Source: Carallia brachiata (Eukaryota; Streptophyta; Magnoliopsida; Malpighiales; Rhizophoraceae). Taken from it: a DNA stretch of 64,000 nt. The notes beneath the pieces were generated by a model. The model did not search any database. It was not told where the DNA came from and was given only the letters and a program-made list of their open reading frames with translations. Shown here in pieces: positions 23,966 to 36,079 of this stretch. The stretch spans positions 1,487,576 through 1,551,575 of the forward strand of contig JADCRB010000043.1 in the NCBI GenBank assembly GCA_021464245.1, given 5' to 3'. Position 1 is the stretch's first letter; the number at the start of each line of letters is the position of its first letter. The translations under genes and the position numbers were made by a program.

Positions 23966-26431
23966 GAAAGATCTGTGCATCAGACTCAATTAGACTCCAC
24001 CGTCCATCCAAAAGATACCAATTTATTTGCACCATGATCAACCCTAATTATAGCCAAGTTTCCATTATGCCTTTTTTTGTTTTTTGGCCTATCATGCCTT
24101 TTTTTTTTACCTTCTATGTACGTATATGCATATTAATTACACACAAGCCTGAAAGTTCGCTTTTCATGTATTACTCAAATCAATGAAAATTCTTAAAACA
24201 TAGTCGAAGTACTAATCTAGATAAGGAACCATCATATAAGCTTCGATATATTGCCATGTTTAATTTATTAATTCACAAGTTTTGATGTTAATTAAACACG
24301 CTTGAAAACTATACTTTCTAGTTAAGATTAGTCGATTGTCAAAAGCGAATAATAATAGAGGACGTAAGCATGTGTGAGGGGCGAAGACTCCTCCTTAGGT
24401 GGCTCACTTTCAAACCTGTTCTTCTCGTGCGTACATAAATTTGATTACGACCACAAGATATCGCATTAGGTAGTTAACTTCTCTTGTGCTATTCCTTTCA
24501 AATCCAAAAGAGAGACCGTAATATGCTAATAGACGAGCGTAGTCATGGTTGTTCCATTCCTTTAATGTTTATTTTTATATTATGATTGACCGGACCGATT
24601 CTGAATGAAATGCAAGTCAAACTATCAAGAGAGTAAGGAGTTGGACTAGATCTTGTGACCTATAAGATAAAAAACGATTAGAAAATGCTTAATCAATATA
24701 TATAATTTGAACCAACAATTAATAATTATTTAGTTTACTCGAATAAGTATCCACTAATTGATCATTGTTGTCTTTTTTTTTTCCAACAAAAAGAAGTGCA
24801 TCATAAATATATTGATTATGTCGAAACTAAGAGTCATCTATTAATATCCTCGTTTAATTTCATCCACCACCTATATACTATTAAAACTGAATGGACTTAT
24901 CTCACATTTAACTACGATGTTAATAAATTTAGATCCCTAACACTGTACTCTCTCTCATTAGTAAATTCCAGCTTATTAAGGAACATGCGTAAGTGGAAAA
25001 ACTCAACAATGGTGAAAGGGCAAATAAGCACACTATCTCACCGATGAAACTATTCTCTCCCATGCTATTGCTGACATCTTTTTTGGGTAATGAATGATTT
25101 GTCATTTGCGTTTAGGGACCAATAGAGTTGTCTCGTAACTAAAGTTATTAAAATTCTGATTTGAATTATGAAATTTTATGATTTTACGATTATACATGAA
25201 ATTAATAGTTTAGATATTAGTAAGATCTTTTTAAAATAAAATTTTTGTAGAGTCTCAATCTAAATAATAAAATTAGTGGAATCTTGATCCAATTTTACAA
25301 TCCTTATTACTTTTATTATAGGCTTTTAAGTCATAACTAATCTTATTTATAATAAAAAAATAATAAAGATATGTTTTTATTTAAATTTAAATACTAAATA
25401 TCAATAAATAAGTAATTAAATATAAAAAATTCTAATTTAGAAAAAAAAAATTTTAACGACTATAAAGGGAGATAAGGTTATTTTTTCTTATTAAAGAATA
25501 AGTTTATTGTGATTCTTCTCATTTTTATTGAGTTAATATGTGTAAAATATTTAATTATGAGTTATATATAAATAAAATTAATTAATTTTTATTTTTTTAT
25601 ATTTAATAAAATCTTAAAATTTTATGATCTTAATTTACGCTTTAATTCTAATATTTCAATTCGGTCATAAATAAGTTCTCAATTTTGAGAACCTTGATCG
25701 TACACGATCTTTCCTTTTCAAGAGTTTAAACTGTTTGTTTTTTTCCATTACACCAAGTTACACGCTGCATAATTCCACTGGTTTAAACTATTCGTTTTTC
25801 TTGGATGTTTTGTCTTTTGTGTCTTGTCTTTTGTCTTTTGTTGTTTTGTTTTTTTTTTTCATTACACCAAGTTACACGCTACATAATTCCACTTTTTGCA
25901 TCCACATTGTTAATTAACAGCTTCATGATCTGACCCCCAAAAAAAAAAAAAAAAACAGCTTCATCAAAAGTATTTGTTATCAGCGCTACATCAAAAATAT
26001 TTATTATAAGCCATGTAATAAAAAAATATACTCATAACAATCTGGGAAAGTTTGTAACTTTGGTTGCCCCTTAAATGGAAATGATTCGGGTATTTACATC
26101 CCTGTCCTGTTTTAATAGTGCAAGGATACCTTAATGATGGTAATTAATCATATAGCAAACATTCAATCCGGCACCCGGCAGTTGTGTCTGTCTCATGAAT
26201 AAAATAAAAGCATCGATCCCTGAATTTGACAAGGAAAACATTAACATCGGTTTTTTTTTTTTAGACAGGGGGAATATGGTACAGTGACAATATACAATCA
26301 ATATTCATGTATAATTATTTTAATAAGCGTGTTAACATCAGTGATTATGAATTAAATATGTCCATGAAAAATATATAGGTGTATCCACTTTTTAGGAAAA
26401 AAATATTAAGTATAAAATATGTAACTATTGA

Positions 26432-26694
26432 TTAAAATAAGGAAAAGGTAATTTGACTGTAAAGTTAAGTAGTTGTCAGTATATGACGTGTTAGGTAAAA
26501 TATATAATACAGAATTCAAAATATATAATTCCTGACAATAAAATATATGACATGTTAAATTAAAATATACAACATGATATATTAATTTTTTTTTCTTTCT
26601 AATTATAATAAAAAAAAGCAAGAATTTCATTATTTAGTTAGAAAATTACGGAAACTACTTAACTAATAGCTACCTAGTGGTGTCCTTAAAATAA
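26432..26694. mobile_element. MULE-type MITE, 245 bp, private to unit 2
   Basis: TTAAAATAA at 26432-26440 and 26686-26694 is a perfect 9-bp TSD, the length made by Mutator-like elements. The ends share GTTAAGTAGTT in inverted orientation, and both ends start with GGA. Unit 1 has the uninterrupted site at about 16733. Confidence 0.75.
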
Positions 26695-27051
26695 ATACCT
26701 AGGAGCTAAAAAAGTTATGCAACTTTGGATTTATGTCTTCGCGTGCCAAACCTTTGTTGCTAACGGAGCTTACCCTTAAAAGCTAAAGGCACACAGGACT
26801 TGCCAGATTATTGCCTCTCCTTTTACATTGCAGATATCCAGATAAAGTAACTGGACAGGGTAATTGGTCATTTCATTTTTTTTTCTTATATTTATTACAC
26901 CTTAAATTTCAACTTATTTTACATTAACTTTAATTAAAACTTGTTGCGCATTATTTTTAAACTCCACCCTCGCATGGGTTTTCAGGCTCTGTCCAGCACA
27001 TTGTCGTTCCTTTTCATTAGTTGGGTATCGTTATAATTACTTAGGAAGCTA

Positions 27052-27093
27052 TTGACTATTGTCAACCAAAGTCAACTTTTTCTTTACTTTGAC
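27052..27093. promoter_or_regulatory. W-box-like cluster upstream of small-gene copy 2
   Basis: TTGACT at 27052, two GTCAAC at 27061 and 27071, and TTTGAC at about 27088. It is now about 390 bp from the ATG because of the insertion at 27155-27368. Confidence 0.3.
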
Positions 27094-27154
27094 AAAAAAA
27101 AATAAAAAAGCTCTGTTTTAATTTTATTTTTTATAGGAGAATACGTTCAAGGAA

Positions 27155-27368
27155 AATGTTACAGTATTAGAGAAAATTTGTCTGAAAAATTTGTCTAAAT
27201 ATAATATATCTTGAATTTTTGTAACTTCTCTTATATTTTTTACAACAAAAAAATAAAATTACATGAAAGTATTTTTTAGTTATAAAAAATAAAGTTATCA
27301 CTATAAAAAATAAAAAAAACCATTATTTTTAGACAAAATTTTTAAATAAAATTCTCTTTGCAGTGCAA
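27155..27368. mobile_element. MITE-like foldback insertion in the promoter of small-gene copy 2
   Basis: AGAGAAAATTTGTCTGAAAA at the left faces an inverted TTTAGACAAAATTTTTAAAT...TTCTCT at the right. Unit 1 lacks this sequence between its W-box region and gene. The TSD is not clear. Confidence 0.5.
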
Positions 27369-27480
27369 TGTTTTAAACGCGTTCGTCCTATCTGGAGCCC
27401 CTTAAAAGGAGCCCCAATCCTTACTAAGCAGTAAAATATTCCAGAGAGGTCAGAACAGAACAGAACAGGACAGAACAGAA

Positions 27481-27741
27481 ATGGAGGCGAAGCAGCAGAG
27501 GCAGAGCATAAGGCAGCCACCGTTCAAACCCAAAACCGGAAGTGTATTTCCCAAGAAAAGGAAATTAGTGAAGAGAATGGTGCTTGAATTCTTACTCCAA
27601 TCCTTCGCTTCTCTCTGCTCTTCTTCTTCTTCTTCTTCTTGTTTCGCTTCTTCGTCTGGAGCTAATTCTTAACTATCCAGCAAGGCCAGTTGCTGTAGTA
27701 GGCAGATCACCAAGTCCGCCAAAATATCAAATCCCGAATGA
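27481..27741 (+). pseudogene. Small basic Ser-rich protein, copy 2, with premature stop
   Basis: Same start and core as copy 1 (VKR patch, EFLLQSFASLC, Ser run), but a Tyr codon equivalent has become TAA, so the frame stops at 27672 after 63 residues (ending SSGANS). Past the TAA the old frame stays open to the shared TGA at about 27740, so this is a single nonsense change. The basic core is untouched, so a shortened product is possible. Confidence 0.6.
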
Positions 27742-27921
27742 TTTTCTGATCTCTCTCCTTTTTTTTTTTCTCCTTCTTTTTTGGGGTCAGTTGCGGTTGC
27801 TGTTTCGACGCCTACGTTGTTCATTGTTTATTGTTTATGCTCCAAAACAGTGCCTTTTTTGTAATAATTTATCTTGTAGTCTCTGGCCCATAAATCAAAC
27901 GCATTATCAATTTCTTTCAGG

Positions 27922-27923
<2 letters not shown>

Positions 27924-27977
<54 letters not shown>

Positions 27978-27981
27978 GTAT
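27924..27981. repeat. (TA)n / (TATG)n microsatellite
   Basis: A long TA run followed by TATG repeats in the region after small-gene copy 2. A Tyr-Ile repeat in the overlapping open frame comes from this and is not a protein. Confidence 0.95.
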
Positions 27982-28034
27982 ATGGTGATCTCCCTCTTGT
28001 TTTTTTTTTTAATAAAAAAAAATTTTGGGTTTCC

Positions 28035-28290
28035 GTTATTGTTTAGCAGTTTGTCATTGCAGTAGTGGTCCCACTGGACCGCCGATTAAAATTGTCAAAA
28101 CAGCGACAGAGCTATCACACGATGCGGGGGACAGTCCGGCGGTTAACTGGACCCGATTCGTTTCCGTCCGACAACTTGTCGTCCTGAACTACCTAGCAGT
28201 TCCATCGCGATTTTAGTCGATGGGATGCTGAAGTAATCGTCGGGCGGCGAAGAACCAGTTCGCGAAATTTGGGCAAGGGAAATTAGAATC
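28035..28290. repeat. Conserved GC-richer block downstream of small-gene copy 2
   Basis: Matches 17860-18110 closely (GACAGTCCGGCGGTTAACTG, TCGGGCGGCGAAGAACCAG). Confidence 0.6.
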
Positions 28291-30229
28291 TGGAGTTCGA
28301 CCCGCACCCAGTTGGACGGTACCATAATTTATTAATTTTCCCTTCTAGGCTTTGTGCCTTCGGCTGTACTCTTGTCGGTTAGACCAGCGTCCATGTCCGG
28401 CTTGTCAAAATTGTACCAGTCCAGAAAGTAAAAAACTCATGCCCAATTCCTTTCTGGCCCATTTCCAAACTGCAGTTTGTACTTTTGCCACGTCTCCACC
28501 CAAAACTAAGCCCCTGAACATAACAAAATATTATGAGTAATACTTAAATATTTGTACTCAAGTGACCTTTTTTTTCATTCCACATCAACTTGGCATACTT
28601 GAAGACATTGAATTGTTGGTTGTTATTTGGGTGATCATGATTGTATGGTTGTTTATTTTAACGACTTGCGCGCACAAATGCTCCGCTATGTAATATGACT
28701 CTGAAAATAACTATCAAATAGTGAAAAGTTATATAGGCACGCAACAGTAGACACATAGTTAGTATATGAAGATCCGAACTGTTAAATCGTGAAAAATATA
28801 TTGAGTTTTAAAAAAATAAATAAACTGTTGGATTAGTTGCGTATTTTTTACGTGTCGCAGTCTGCACAACTACACAATGATACCTTATAAAATATCTTGA
28901 ATTATAAATTATTATTTTATTAATATAAAATACTTTGAATGGTATAAAATATTATTATTTTTAAATGAGCACTTGAGATTTTGTGTAACATAAAAAAAAA
29001 AAGTTCTACTAAAAAATTGTATTTAAAATAGTACTATATTGATTTATTCAATAAAATTTAATAAATTTTTTTAAATATTTAATTAATAAATAATTTATAT
29101 CACTTCAATTTTATTTTTATACTTAAAAAATTTTACTAAACATTACAGAAAAAATAAATTTTGGGTACCGAATGCGCATCAATCATCATTCATGCGTCTG
29201 ATCGGTCCCCCACAAAATCTAGAACGTGGGGCCCCCGTGGTGGACCCTGTAGGCCTCTATTGTTCATTGTAGTGGAAACGACAGACAGAATCCAATTGAG
29301 CAGTGCCGTGGAAAGGAGTCCAGCTTTGTTCGCCGAGGAAAATTCTCTGCTCCTGCTGCGTTAATAATAGGAAAATCAGTCTGACCGAAAATAATAGGAA
29401 AATCAGTAGATGGCCATGGTGCTCTAACCGGAGGCTGCCACCTGTCAAACTCTTTTTTTCTTTCTTCTTTTTTTTTGCATTAATGAGGCAGGCAGCAAGG
29501 TGGGGCTCACTTGTTTTGTCGTATTTCCGTAGATTCGAAAGCTTTTTCCATTCTTCACTTGTTGCGAATTAAAAGGTCAAGCCCCAACATCATCTATCTT
29601 TTAAAGGAACCATCCTTGTGTGCTTCGGAATGGTCAATTGGGTCTCTTCCGTGCGGTTGCATTCAAGAGTCGATTGAACATAAGACACAAAAAAAAAAAA
29701 AAAAAAACCCCTCAATATCATCACCAGCTTTATATTATCAAAGCCGAATTGACTATCAAACTAAAAGACAATCAGAGGGATAAAGATTACTCGATTTACT
29801 ATGGTTGAACCAAAATGTAGTTAAAATATATCTAGGAACAGCATATTTAGTTTTTCCACGGTAGTTTATATGTAACATTTTTGGAAAAGAAAAAGTATAG
29901 GAGAAAAAAAATGTAACTCGATAACTAAGTTAAGTTTCTTTCATTTTTAAGTGTCATGATCTAGTATTTCTGCGCAGACCAAGGCATACAAGCAAAACAA
30001 TTTTACAGTAAAGAATTTTACTGCGCTTAAAAATAAACAATAAGGAATGAGGATACAGCAAAATGTAGTAATTATACTATCGCTTGAATAGTGTAGTGAA
30101 AAAATTAACTCTTTCAGAAAAAAATATAATAAATTGCAGTGCGTGGATTTTGTTGGAAAGTGGTAATGCATGGGCATTTTACTCTAAAAGGTGAGAAGAC
30201 AAGAATTCGGACCGCACTTTATTTTCGGA

Positions 30230-30558
30230 GTAATGATAAAGAATTCGTTGCCCAAAATACTGGGATGAATTCAGTCAATAGTCCGTCATTGTGCGGTAGA
30301 TGCTATTATGTGTAGCTTTCTCCAGTTGAATTAGGTCTACTTAGTATCTCAGGATTAGTTAGATTTATTCGCAATCTGATCCGTTATTTTGAATTTTGTA
30401 CTCGATTTGTTTATTATCAGTTTGACCATTTTATATGTAGGTCATATGTGCCGTTGTACTTTTTTATTTTAAACAGGTACTTCCTATACTTCAACGTCGA
30501 TTTCATGTATGAACTCTTCTCATATTAATGTAACAATTTTTGTTTCGGTCAAAAAAAA
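30230..30558 (+). mobile_element. Possible LINE 3' tail
   Basis: Ends ATTAATGTAACAATTTTTGTTTCGGTCAAAAAAAAAGAC, typical of plant LINE 3' ends. No domain or convincing TSD was found. Confidence 0.35.
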
Positions 30559-33053
30559 AGACTAAGAATCATGCTTTTTACTCTCCACTTAATCCATGCA
30601 ATGTATATTTAGAGAGCCTTCCCCAAAATAAGGTGCTCCACTAAAAGATATTATTATGTGAAGTAAGTGCGAAACAAAACATATGTCTATTTAAGGAAGC
30701 TCTCATCACGGGCCAGCATTCAATCAGTAAGTACCACGTCGCACCGTCAAAGTGCCACCTGCGAATGGACGAACTGGAAAGGGAACACCCACCACCGGTT
30801 CTTTTTCCCATCTTTTCCGGAACTTGGACCGTTTCTGGGTTGGCCCAATTAGACCAGCAATATACAGCTGTAAGACTAGCTGTCAATTGGCATGTATAAT
30901 ATCTGCTCTCCTCATAATATTTAAACTTTGGGAAAATTTTAGCGGTGTCACAAGATTGAGAATAATGCAGTAGGCATGCATTCATATTTCTAATTTAGCT
31001 TTAAATTTTAGCTGCATAACAAAAAATGAGGTTTAATTTCCACTTTCTTAGCCTATAAGCTAAAAGACGATAATTACCAGTACCACAAGATGAAAACATA
31101 ATTTGGCTGGATTTAATATCCTATCATTATCTTCAAAGCAATCTCGTGAAACTATCTTCGACATTTTTGCGAGCCAAAGTTAGGACCCATTCATGCACCT
31201 TTTTTTCAAAGTTTTCCTGACAAAGGTGGTGAGACTTTTGGGGTGGTTTTCTCTCCGTTGGCACCAATCCGAAGTAAATGTGGCTCAGATGTTACATGTG
31301 CATCTATATGTTTTTGCCCACCATTGTAAGAACTGACAAGTGGCAAAAACACGGGCAGGTAATGACCCAAATTTTTTTTTTTTTTTGGAGAACGGTATTG
31401 ACCCAAGACAAAAGACTAGTGTTTGAGAGTTGAAACCCATCTCCTCCTTCCTTGAGTAGGAAGAAAAAAATGAACAAGTGCAACTTTCTGGTTTGACGAA
31501 TTTGTATTCATTATGTGCTGATTTCCTCTGGAGTAGAAGGCCCACCAAGATTTGCATGGAAATGACTCGAAACTTGACACTTGACTTTTATGGATACACT
31601 TAGCTCCGAAGCAATGCATCATTCCCATTTCCCAATCGCCAGTGATCCTCCTTTCGGTGGATGCCAGTTCCTTCGATCTTTCCTTGACGGAAATGTGACT
31701 TGGGCACGACGGTGTCATGATGACGCGAGCTGCCTTTGAAAATTATTTTTTAATTAAAAAATGGTTTTTAGTAGGAAAAATTTAAGTCAATATTTAAAAT
31801 AATAATAAGTATGTTTATAATTTAGATTTAAAGAAAAAATCCAAAAAGGAAGAAAAAAAAGGGTGGCGGGTCTGCCCACATCAGGAAGCGAGCAGCCAGT
31901 AATAGTGCCCTTGAATTGCCTTTAATTCGCCCGTATCAAAATTTGAATATTGATTGAAACACATGATGGCCGATTTTATATATATATACAAAAAGTCACA
32001 AAGTCATGGTTCGAGTTGTAAAAATTGGGCAGATCTCATCCTTCTCAGATTTAACATACTGGAGCCTAGGCCAAAGGTGTGGACCAGCCACAGCGGTTTG
32101 ACAGATTTTGGAGACTAAGCAATTCTTTGATTTGCAGAAAATTTCATTTCCTTCTAAAATTTATTGTTGGGCGATTACCTTTTTTCCGGCACATTTGAAA
32201 TTCATAGATTTGTTTTGTTGAACAATTGAACTGCCTACAATTAGACATTGAAAAAGGTTATTTGGACAAAAAACTTTGACAGAGAGGAGAAATACTCTGC
32301 TTATTTTGAGGAAGGCAAATCCCTTTGCTTAAGGGCCACCTTCAAAATAAAGGGGAGTGTTTAAGAATACTCCCCCTTGATCAAAGGGCTCCGTCCAAGT
32401 AATGGGGCCTTTAGACATTGTGCATTGCGCATTGCATGTCACGTGTTGTAATCAGATTTTCTTCGGAAGCAATTTTTCGCGCGGGCCTCATCAATGGGTA
32501 GCCAATTCCATTAGCTTCTCAAAATACAATTGGATTATTTGAGCAAAGGAAAAACGTGCATCTCACTTGGACTCTATAGTCTCCATCTCATTTTGAAAGA
32601 TGGCAATTAATTTGAACCATAATTAGACCTCATTGTAAACGAGTTGTACCATTATACTTTTTTTTTCAACTTTTACGTATATGCATTTTTAATTACGAGC
32701 TGAAAGCTCCATTTCATGTACTATCAAATCGTTGAAATATTATCTATTCACAAGAAATGTGGTCGAGGGACCCTGTTGAGATCCATCACTTCATTGAGAC
32801 TTTTAGTCATGTCGACATGTTTGGCGGACTAATCTGCACAAGGGACATTAAACGAGCTCCCACATATGGTCATGTTTAATTTATTAATTAATTCACAGGT
32901 TTTGTTATTAATTAAGCACACTTGAAAAGTCTTCTTGCTTTTTTAAATTCAGTAGATGGTCCATAGGGACTACCATAGAAGACGTAAAGCGGTCGGTGTC
33001 AGTGGAAAGCAAAGACATCTCCTTTGTGGCTCATTTTCAAGTCTGCTCTGTTC

Positions 33054-33115
33054 GTGTGAACATGAATTTGGTTTTTTTTTTTTTTTTTTTTTTACTCGGT
33101 GTGAACATGAATTTG
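33054..33115 (-). mobile_element. 28-bp poly(T) micro-insertion with perfect 17-bp TSD
   Basis: GTGTGAACATGAATTTG is present at 33054-33070 and 33099-33115, around G(T)n ACTCG. Read on the minus strand this is CGAGT followed by poly(A), as expected for an extremely 5'-truncated LINE insertion of tail only. Units 1 and 2 have the single uninterrupted site (about 13920 and 24425). Confidence 0.75.
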
Positions 33116-33410
33116 ATTATGATTTACGACCACAAGATTTCACGTTGGGTAATTCACTTCTCTTTCTGTTCCTATCAAAACCACTAGACTATGGTTTGAT
33201 AAGCAACGAGCGCAGCCGTGCCAGTTCTTTCTTTTTTTTCTTTCGTAACAAGAGTGGAAAAAAAAATAAAGCAAAGGAAATACGAGCGGCTGACTAAATA
33301 CTAATTACTTTTTAGAAAAGTCACTCTAACTATGTCAACTAGAAATGACTTTATCCCATGTGGTGGATTTCCCTGAGGTTTCAAAACAACTTCACTCGGG
33401 ATGTTCAAAT

Positions 33411-33800
33411 ATGTCATAAAATCAGTACAATAATTTCCTTCTCGCCTGTGGTGTGTGTTGCAAGTGACACTCCCATGCATTGTTGATTGAGCTTAGGCAT
33501 TCAGCAATAATAGCACGATAAGAATCCAGTTCCCAATCCTTTTTATTAATTTTCTGCAAAGCAAGGAGAGAATCCATCTCAACAATAATCCTTCGGAAGC
33601 TCCTCTCCCAAGCCGTGAACAAGGCCACATAAATTGCACGGAGTTTTAGACCAACAGCCATACCCAAACAGCAATGCCTTGAGAAACCGTGGAGCCATTT
33701 ACCATTCAGATCTCTTGCCAGACTACCAAAAACAGGTACATTTGATGATATCCCCTTAGCACACCCGTCAACATCAATTTTTTAAAAAAGTCGAAAAAGG
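33411..33800 (-). pseudogene. LINE fragment with RNase H-like (RVT_3) domain
   Basis: On the minus strand, IDVDGCAKGISSNVPVFGSL is followed by RDLNGKWLHGFSRHC, then LKLRAIYVALFTAWERSFRR and IIVEMDSLLALQKI. These are the usual DVDG, ELRA and E.DS blocks of the RNase H-like domain of plant LINE ORF2 (the E of ELRA is K here). The frame ends after HTPQARRKLLY. No intact element surrounds it. Confidence 0.75.
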
Positions 33801-34894
33801 GGTTGCCATGATGCAAACAAGTCATATTTTGCCGTGCCTGTTCTGTTACTTAAGTGTTTTTATTCCAAGTTACACGCCACATAATTCCATTCTCGCTGCT
33901 ACATTCAGTCCAAAAAAAGAACATCATATTCTCACCGATGTGATGAAGAAATTTATCAAAACGTTCTGCTTAACCAAAGCTTGAGGCTAAATGGTAAAAA
34001 TCTGGGGAAGTATATAGCCTGGTTGTCCCTTAAACGGAATGATTCGGGTATGTGCATCACTACTCTACTACTATTTTAGATAGTTGAAGATACTTTAATG
34101 GTGGTAAACCGTATAGCAAAACATTCCATCCGGCACCTAGCAGCTGTTTCTGTCTATGAATAAATAGCAGCACTTAATTTTGAAAAGAAAATAATTGATA
34201 AATAAATTTACATAAATGATGGGACAATATGCATGTGAATAATTGTAATTATCTATTTAACGGTTAAAAATGTGCAATAAGTATCATGCTGAAAATAAAT
34301 TTAAGTAACTTATTAAAATGTATAATTGTAATGATCATAGATTTAACTATATTTTTATGAAAAATATATACATATATACACCTTTAAGCCAAAAAAAAAA
34401 GTCATCCAACAAAAATGTGCAATCATAACGTTTAAATAAATGCATAGAAGTTAGAAATGGACAAACATCAGGGGGAAAAAAAAGAAAGAAAGAAAGAAAT
34501 GGACAAGCGTTGTATAGTATTTCATACTTCTCATTCTATGTCAAATTCTTGCCTGTGTGTAACACAGCTCATTCTAAAAATTAAAGGCATTATTGACATG
34601 CTATGGGTGGCCAGGGTGCTTAATTCTTTTAGCAGAAAATGTCTAGCTCTTCTGTTTTCTTATTTCTACTCTGTTCATCAAAAAACTGTTATTGTTTTTT
34701 CCTATTCTTGTTATTATCCTTAGGTAGGCTGTCAACGAAGTCAGCTCTGTTTTTAGGCGTAGGCAAAAGTTTTCGATCCCTTTTGGCCTGCCATGAGCCC
34801 TTTAAAATAAGGGCCCCGATTTCTTTTCTTTTTTTTTTTTTTAATTTTGAATTGCGCAATTTGCCAGAGATATGAAGATAAATTATAACAGAAA

Positions 34895-35095
34895 AAGTTA
34901 AGTGGGAGATTTTTTAATTCGATAAAGTGTCTAAAATGTAATAAATTTTTAATTTTAAGTAATAATATTTATGTCATAAGTAAAAAATAAAATAATAAAA
35001 TTTTTATTATTTAAAATATGAATATTATTATTAAAAGTTATATGTTTATTACATTATGTACACAATTTCAAAGTTAAAAACTCTGGCTGTAAAAC
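34895..35095. mobile_element. Small AT-rich foldback (MITE-like)
   Basis: CTAAAATGTAATAAATTTTT on the left pairs with an inverted TATGTTTATTACATTATGTA on the right, with further matches toward both ends. It lies in the unit 3 promoter region and separates the conserved 34730-34810 and 35120-35560 blocks. Confidence 0.5.
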
Positions 35096-35370
35096 CATGC
35101 TCAAATTATAATGGGTTCAAAAACACTATTTTACTAGCCGATTGCAAAATACTATTATTTTCTTTACAAAATCTTATCATTTTCCGAAATCAGATGGATT
35201 TTGACTGGATTATTCCGAAAATTTAAGAATAGAATTTCCAACACGTAGGCCCCATATGTCATTGTCTGTCAAGCGCACGACCACAATCTTGTGACCAACT
35301 CCGGAAAAAAAAAACAAAAAAAAGTCCTTTGACCAACTTTTTTTTTCACAAAATAAAATTGAGAATGTTT

Positions 35371-35373
<3 letters not shown>

Positions 35374-35412
<39 letters not shown>
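35374..35412. repeat. (TA)n microsatellite
   Basis: Simple TA run with TG interruptions, upstream of small-gene copy 3. Confidence 0.9.
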
Positions 35413-35413
<1 letters not shown>

Positions 35414-35621
35414 ACTGTATTAATAAAAAATCTCATATAACTTAATATAAAATAATATTCGTTTAACTTTAAAAAAAAATTTAAAAAATAAGAAATTAAT
35501 TTTTTAATACTCTGGTGTGCATATTAGCTTCAAATAAATAAGCCCCAATCCCCACTTTGCAGCAAGATATTCAAGAAGCAATCAAAAATAAGAAACAGGA
35601 GGGGGGGCCGGCAGAACAGAA

Positions 35622-36017
35622 ATGGATGTGAAGCAGAAAAGCCAAGGAGGGCAGCCATGGTTCAAACCCAAAGCCGGAAGTGTATTTCCCAAGAAAAGGA
35701 AATTAGTGAAAACAATGATGCTTGAATTCTTGGTTCAATCCGTGGTTTCTCTGTGCTCTTCTTGTTTTGCTTCTTCGTCCGCAGCTCCTAATAATAATCA
35801 ACTCAGCAAGGCTAGTGGCTGTAAGCAGATCACCAAATCGCCAAAATATCAAATGCCCAATGATTCATTTTCTATGTCGTTGTCGTTGTTGTTGTTGTTG
35901 CTTTATGGCTTGTGTTTTTTTTCATTGTTCTGTGAAAAATTGGACTATCTTGTCCATTGTATATGCTCTAAAAAGTGCCTTTTTGTAATGATAATTCTTG
36001 TATTCAGATTACACTAA
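35622..36017 (+). CDS. Small basic Ser-rich protein, copy 3, frameshifted with hydrophobic extension (131 aa)
   Basis: Starts MDVKQKSQGGQPWFKPKAGS, then VFPKKRKLVK, the same core as the other copies. The Ser run is short (SSSAAP). Compared with copy 4, one base is missing in the TCCGCC of the tail, so from about residue 74 the frame changes. It runs past the old stop to residue 131, adding SMSLSLLLLLLYGLCFF (87-103) and a Cys-rich end. The added part reads through sequence that is 3' UTR in copies 1 and 4. It could give a membrane-anchored variant or be a decaying gene. Confidence 0.5.
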   Translation: MDVKQKSQGGQPWFKPKAGSVFPKKRKLVKTMMLEFLVQSVVSLCSSCFASSSAAPNNNQLSKASGCKQITKSPKYQMPNDSFSMSLSLLLLLLYGLCFFSLFCEKLDYLVHCICSKKCLFVMIILVFRLH

Positions 36018-36079
36018 TAATTTCTGTCAGAATTCGGGTGTGCATGATCATATGTTATATGATGATTTATTTTTTTCTA

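Larger units (their letters stand above)
20990..28320. repeat. Tandem segment unit 2 (carries small-gene copy 2)
   Basis: Collinear with unit 1. Noncoding parts at 21880-23420 and 23970-26440 match 11300-12870 and 13450-16700 without any shared conserved frame. A T-rich repeat containing CCAAGTTACACGCTACATAA occurs twice (about 25751 and 25866), as in unit 1. No further gene is seen. Confidence 0.85.

Noticed and set aside
27584..27988. 134-codon open frame ending in a Tyr-Ile repeat
   Set aside because: It overlaps small-gene copy 2 in another frame, and its end is the (TA)n microsatellite.
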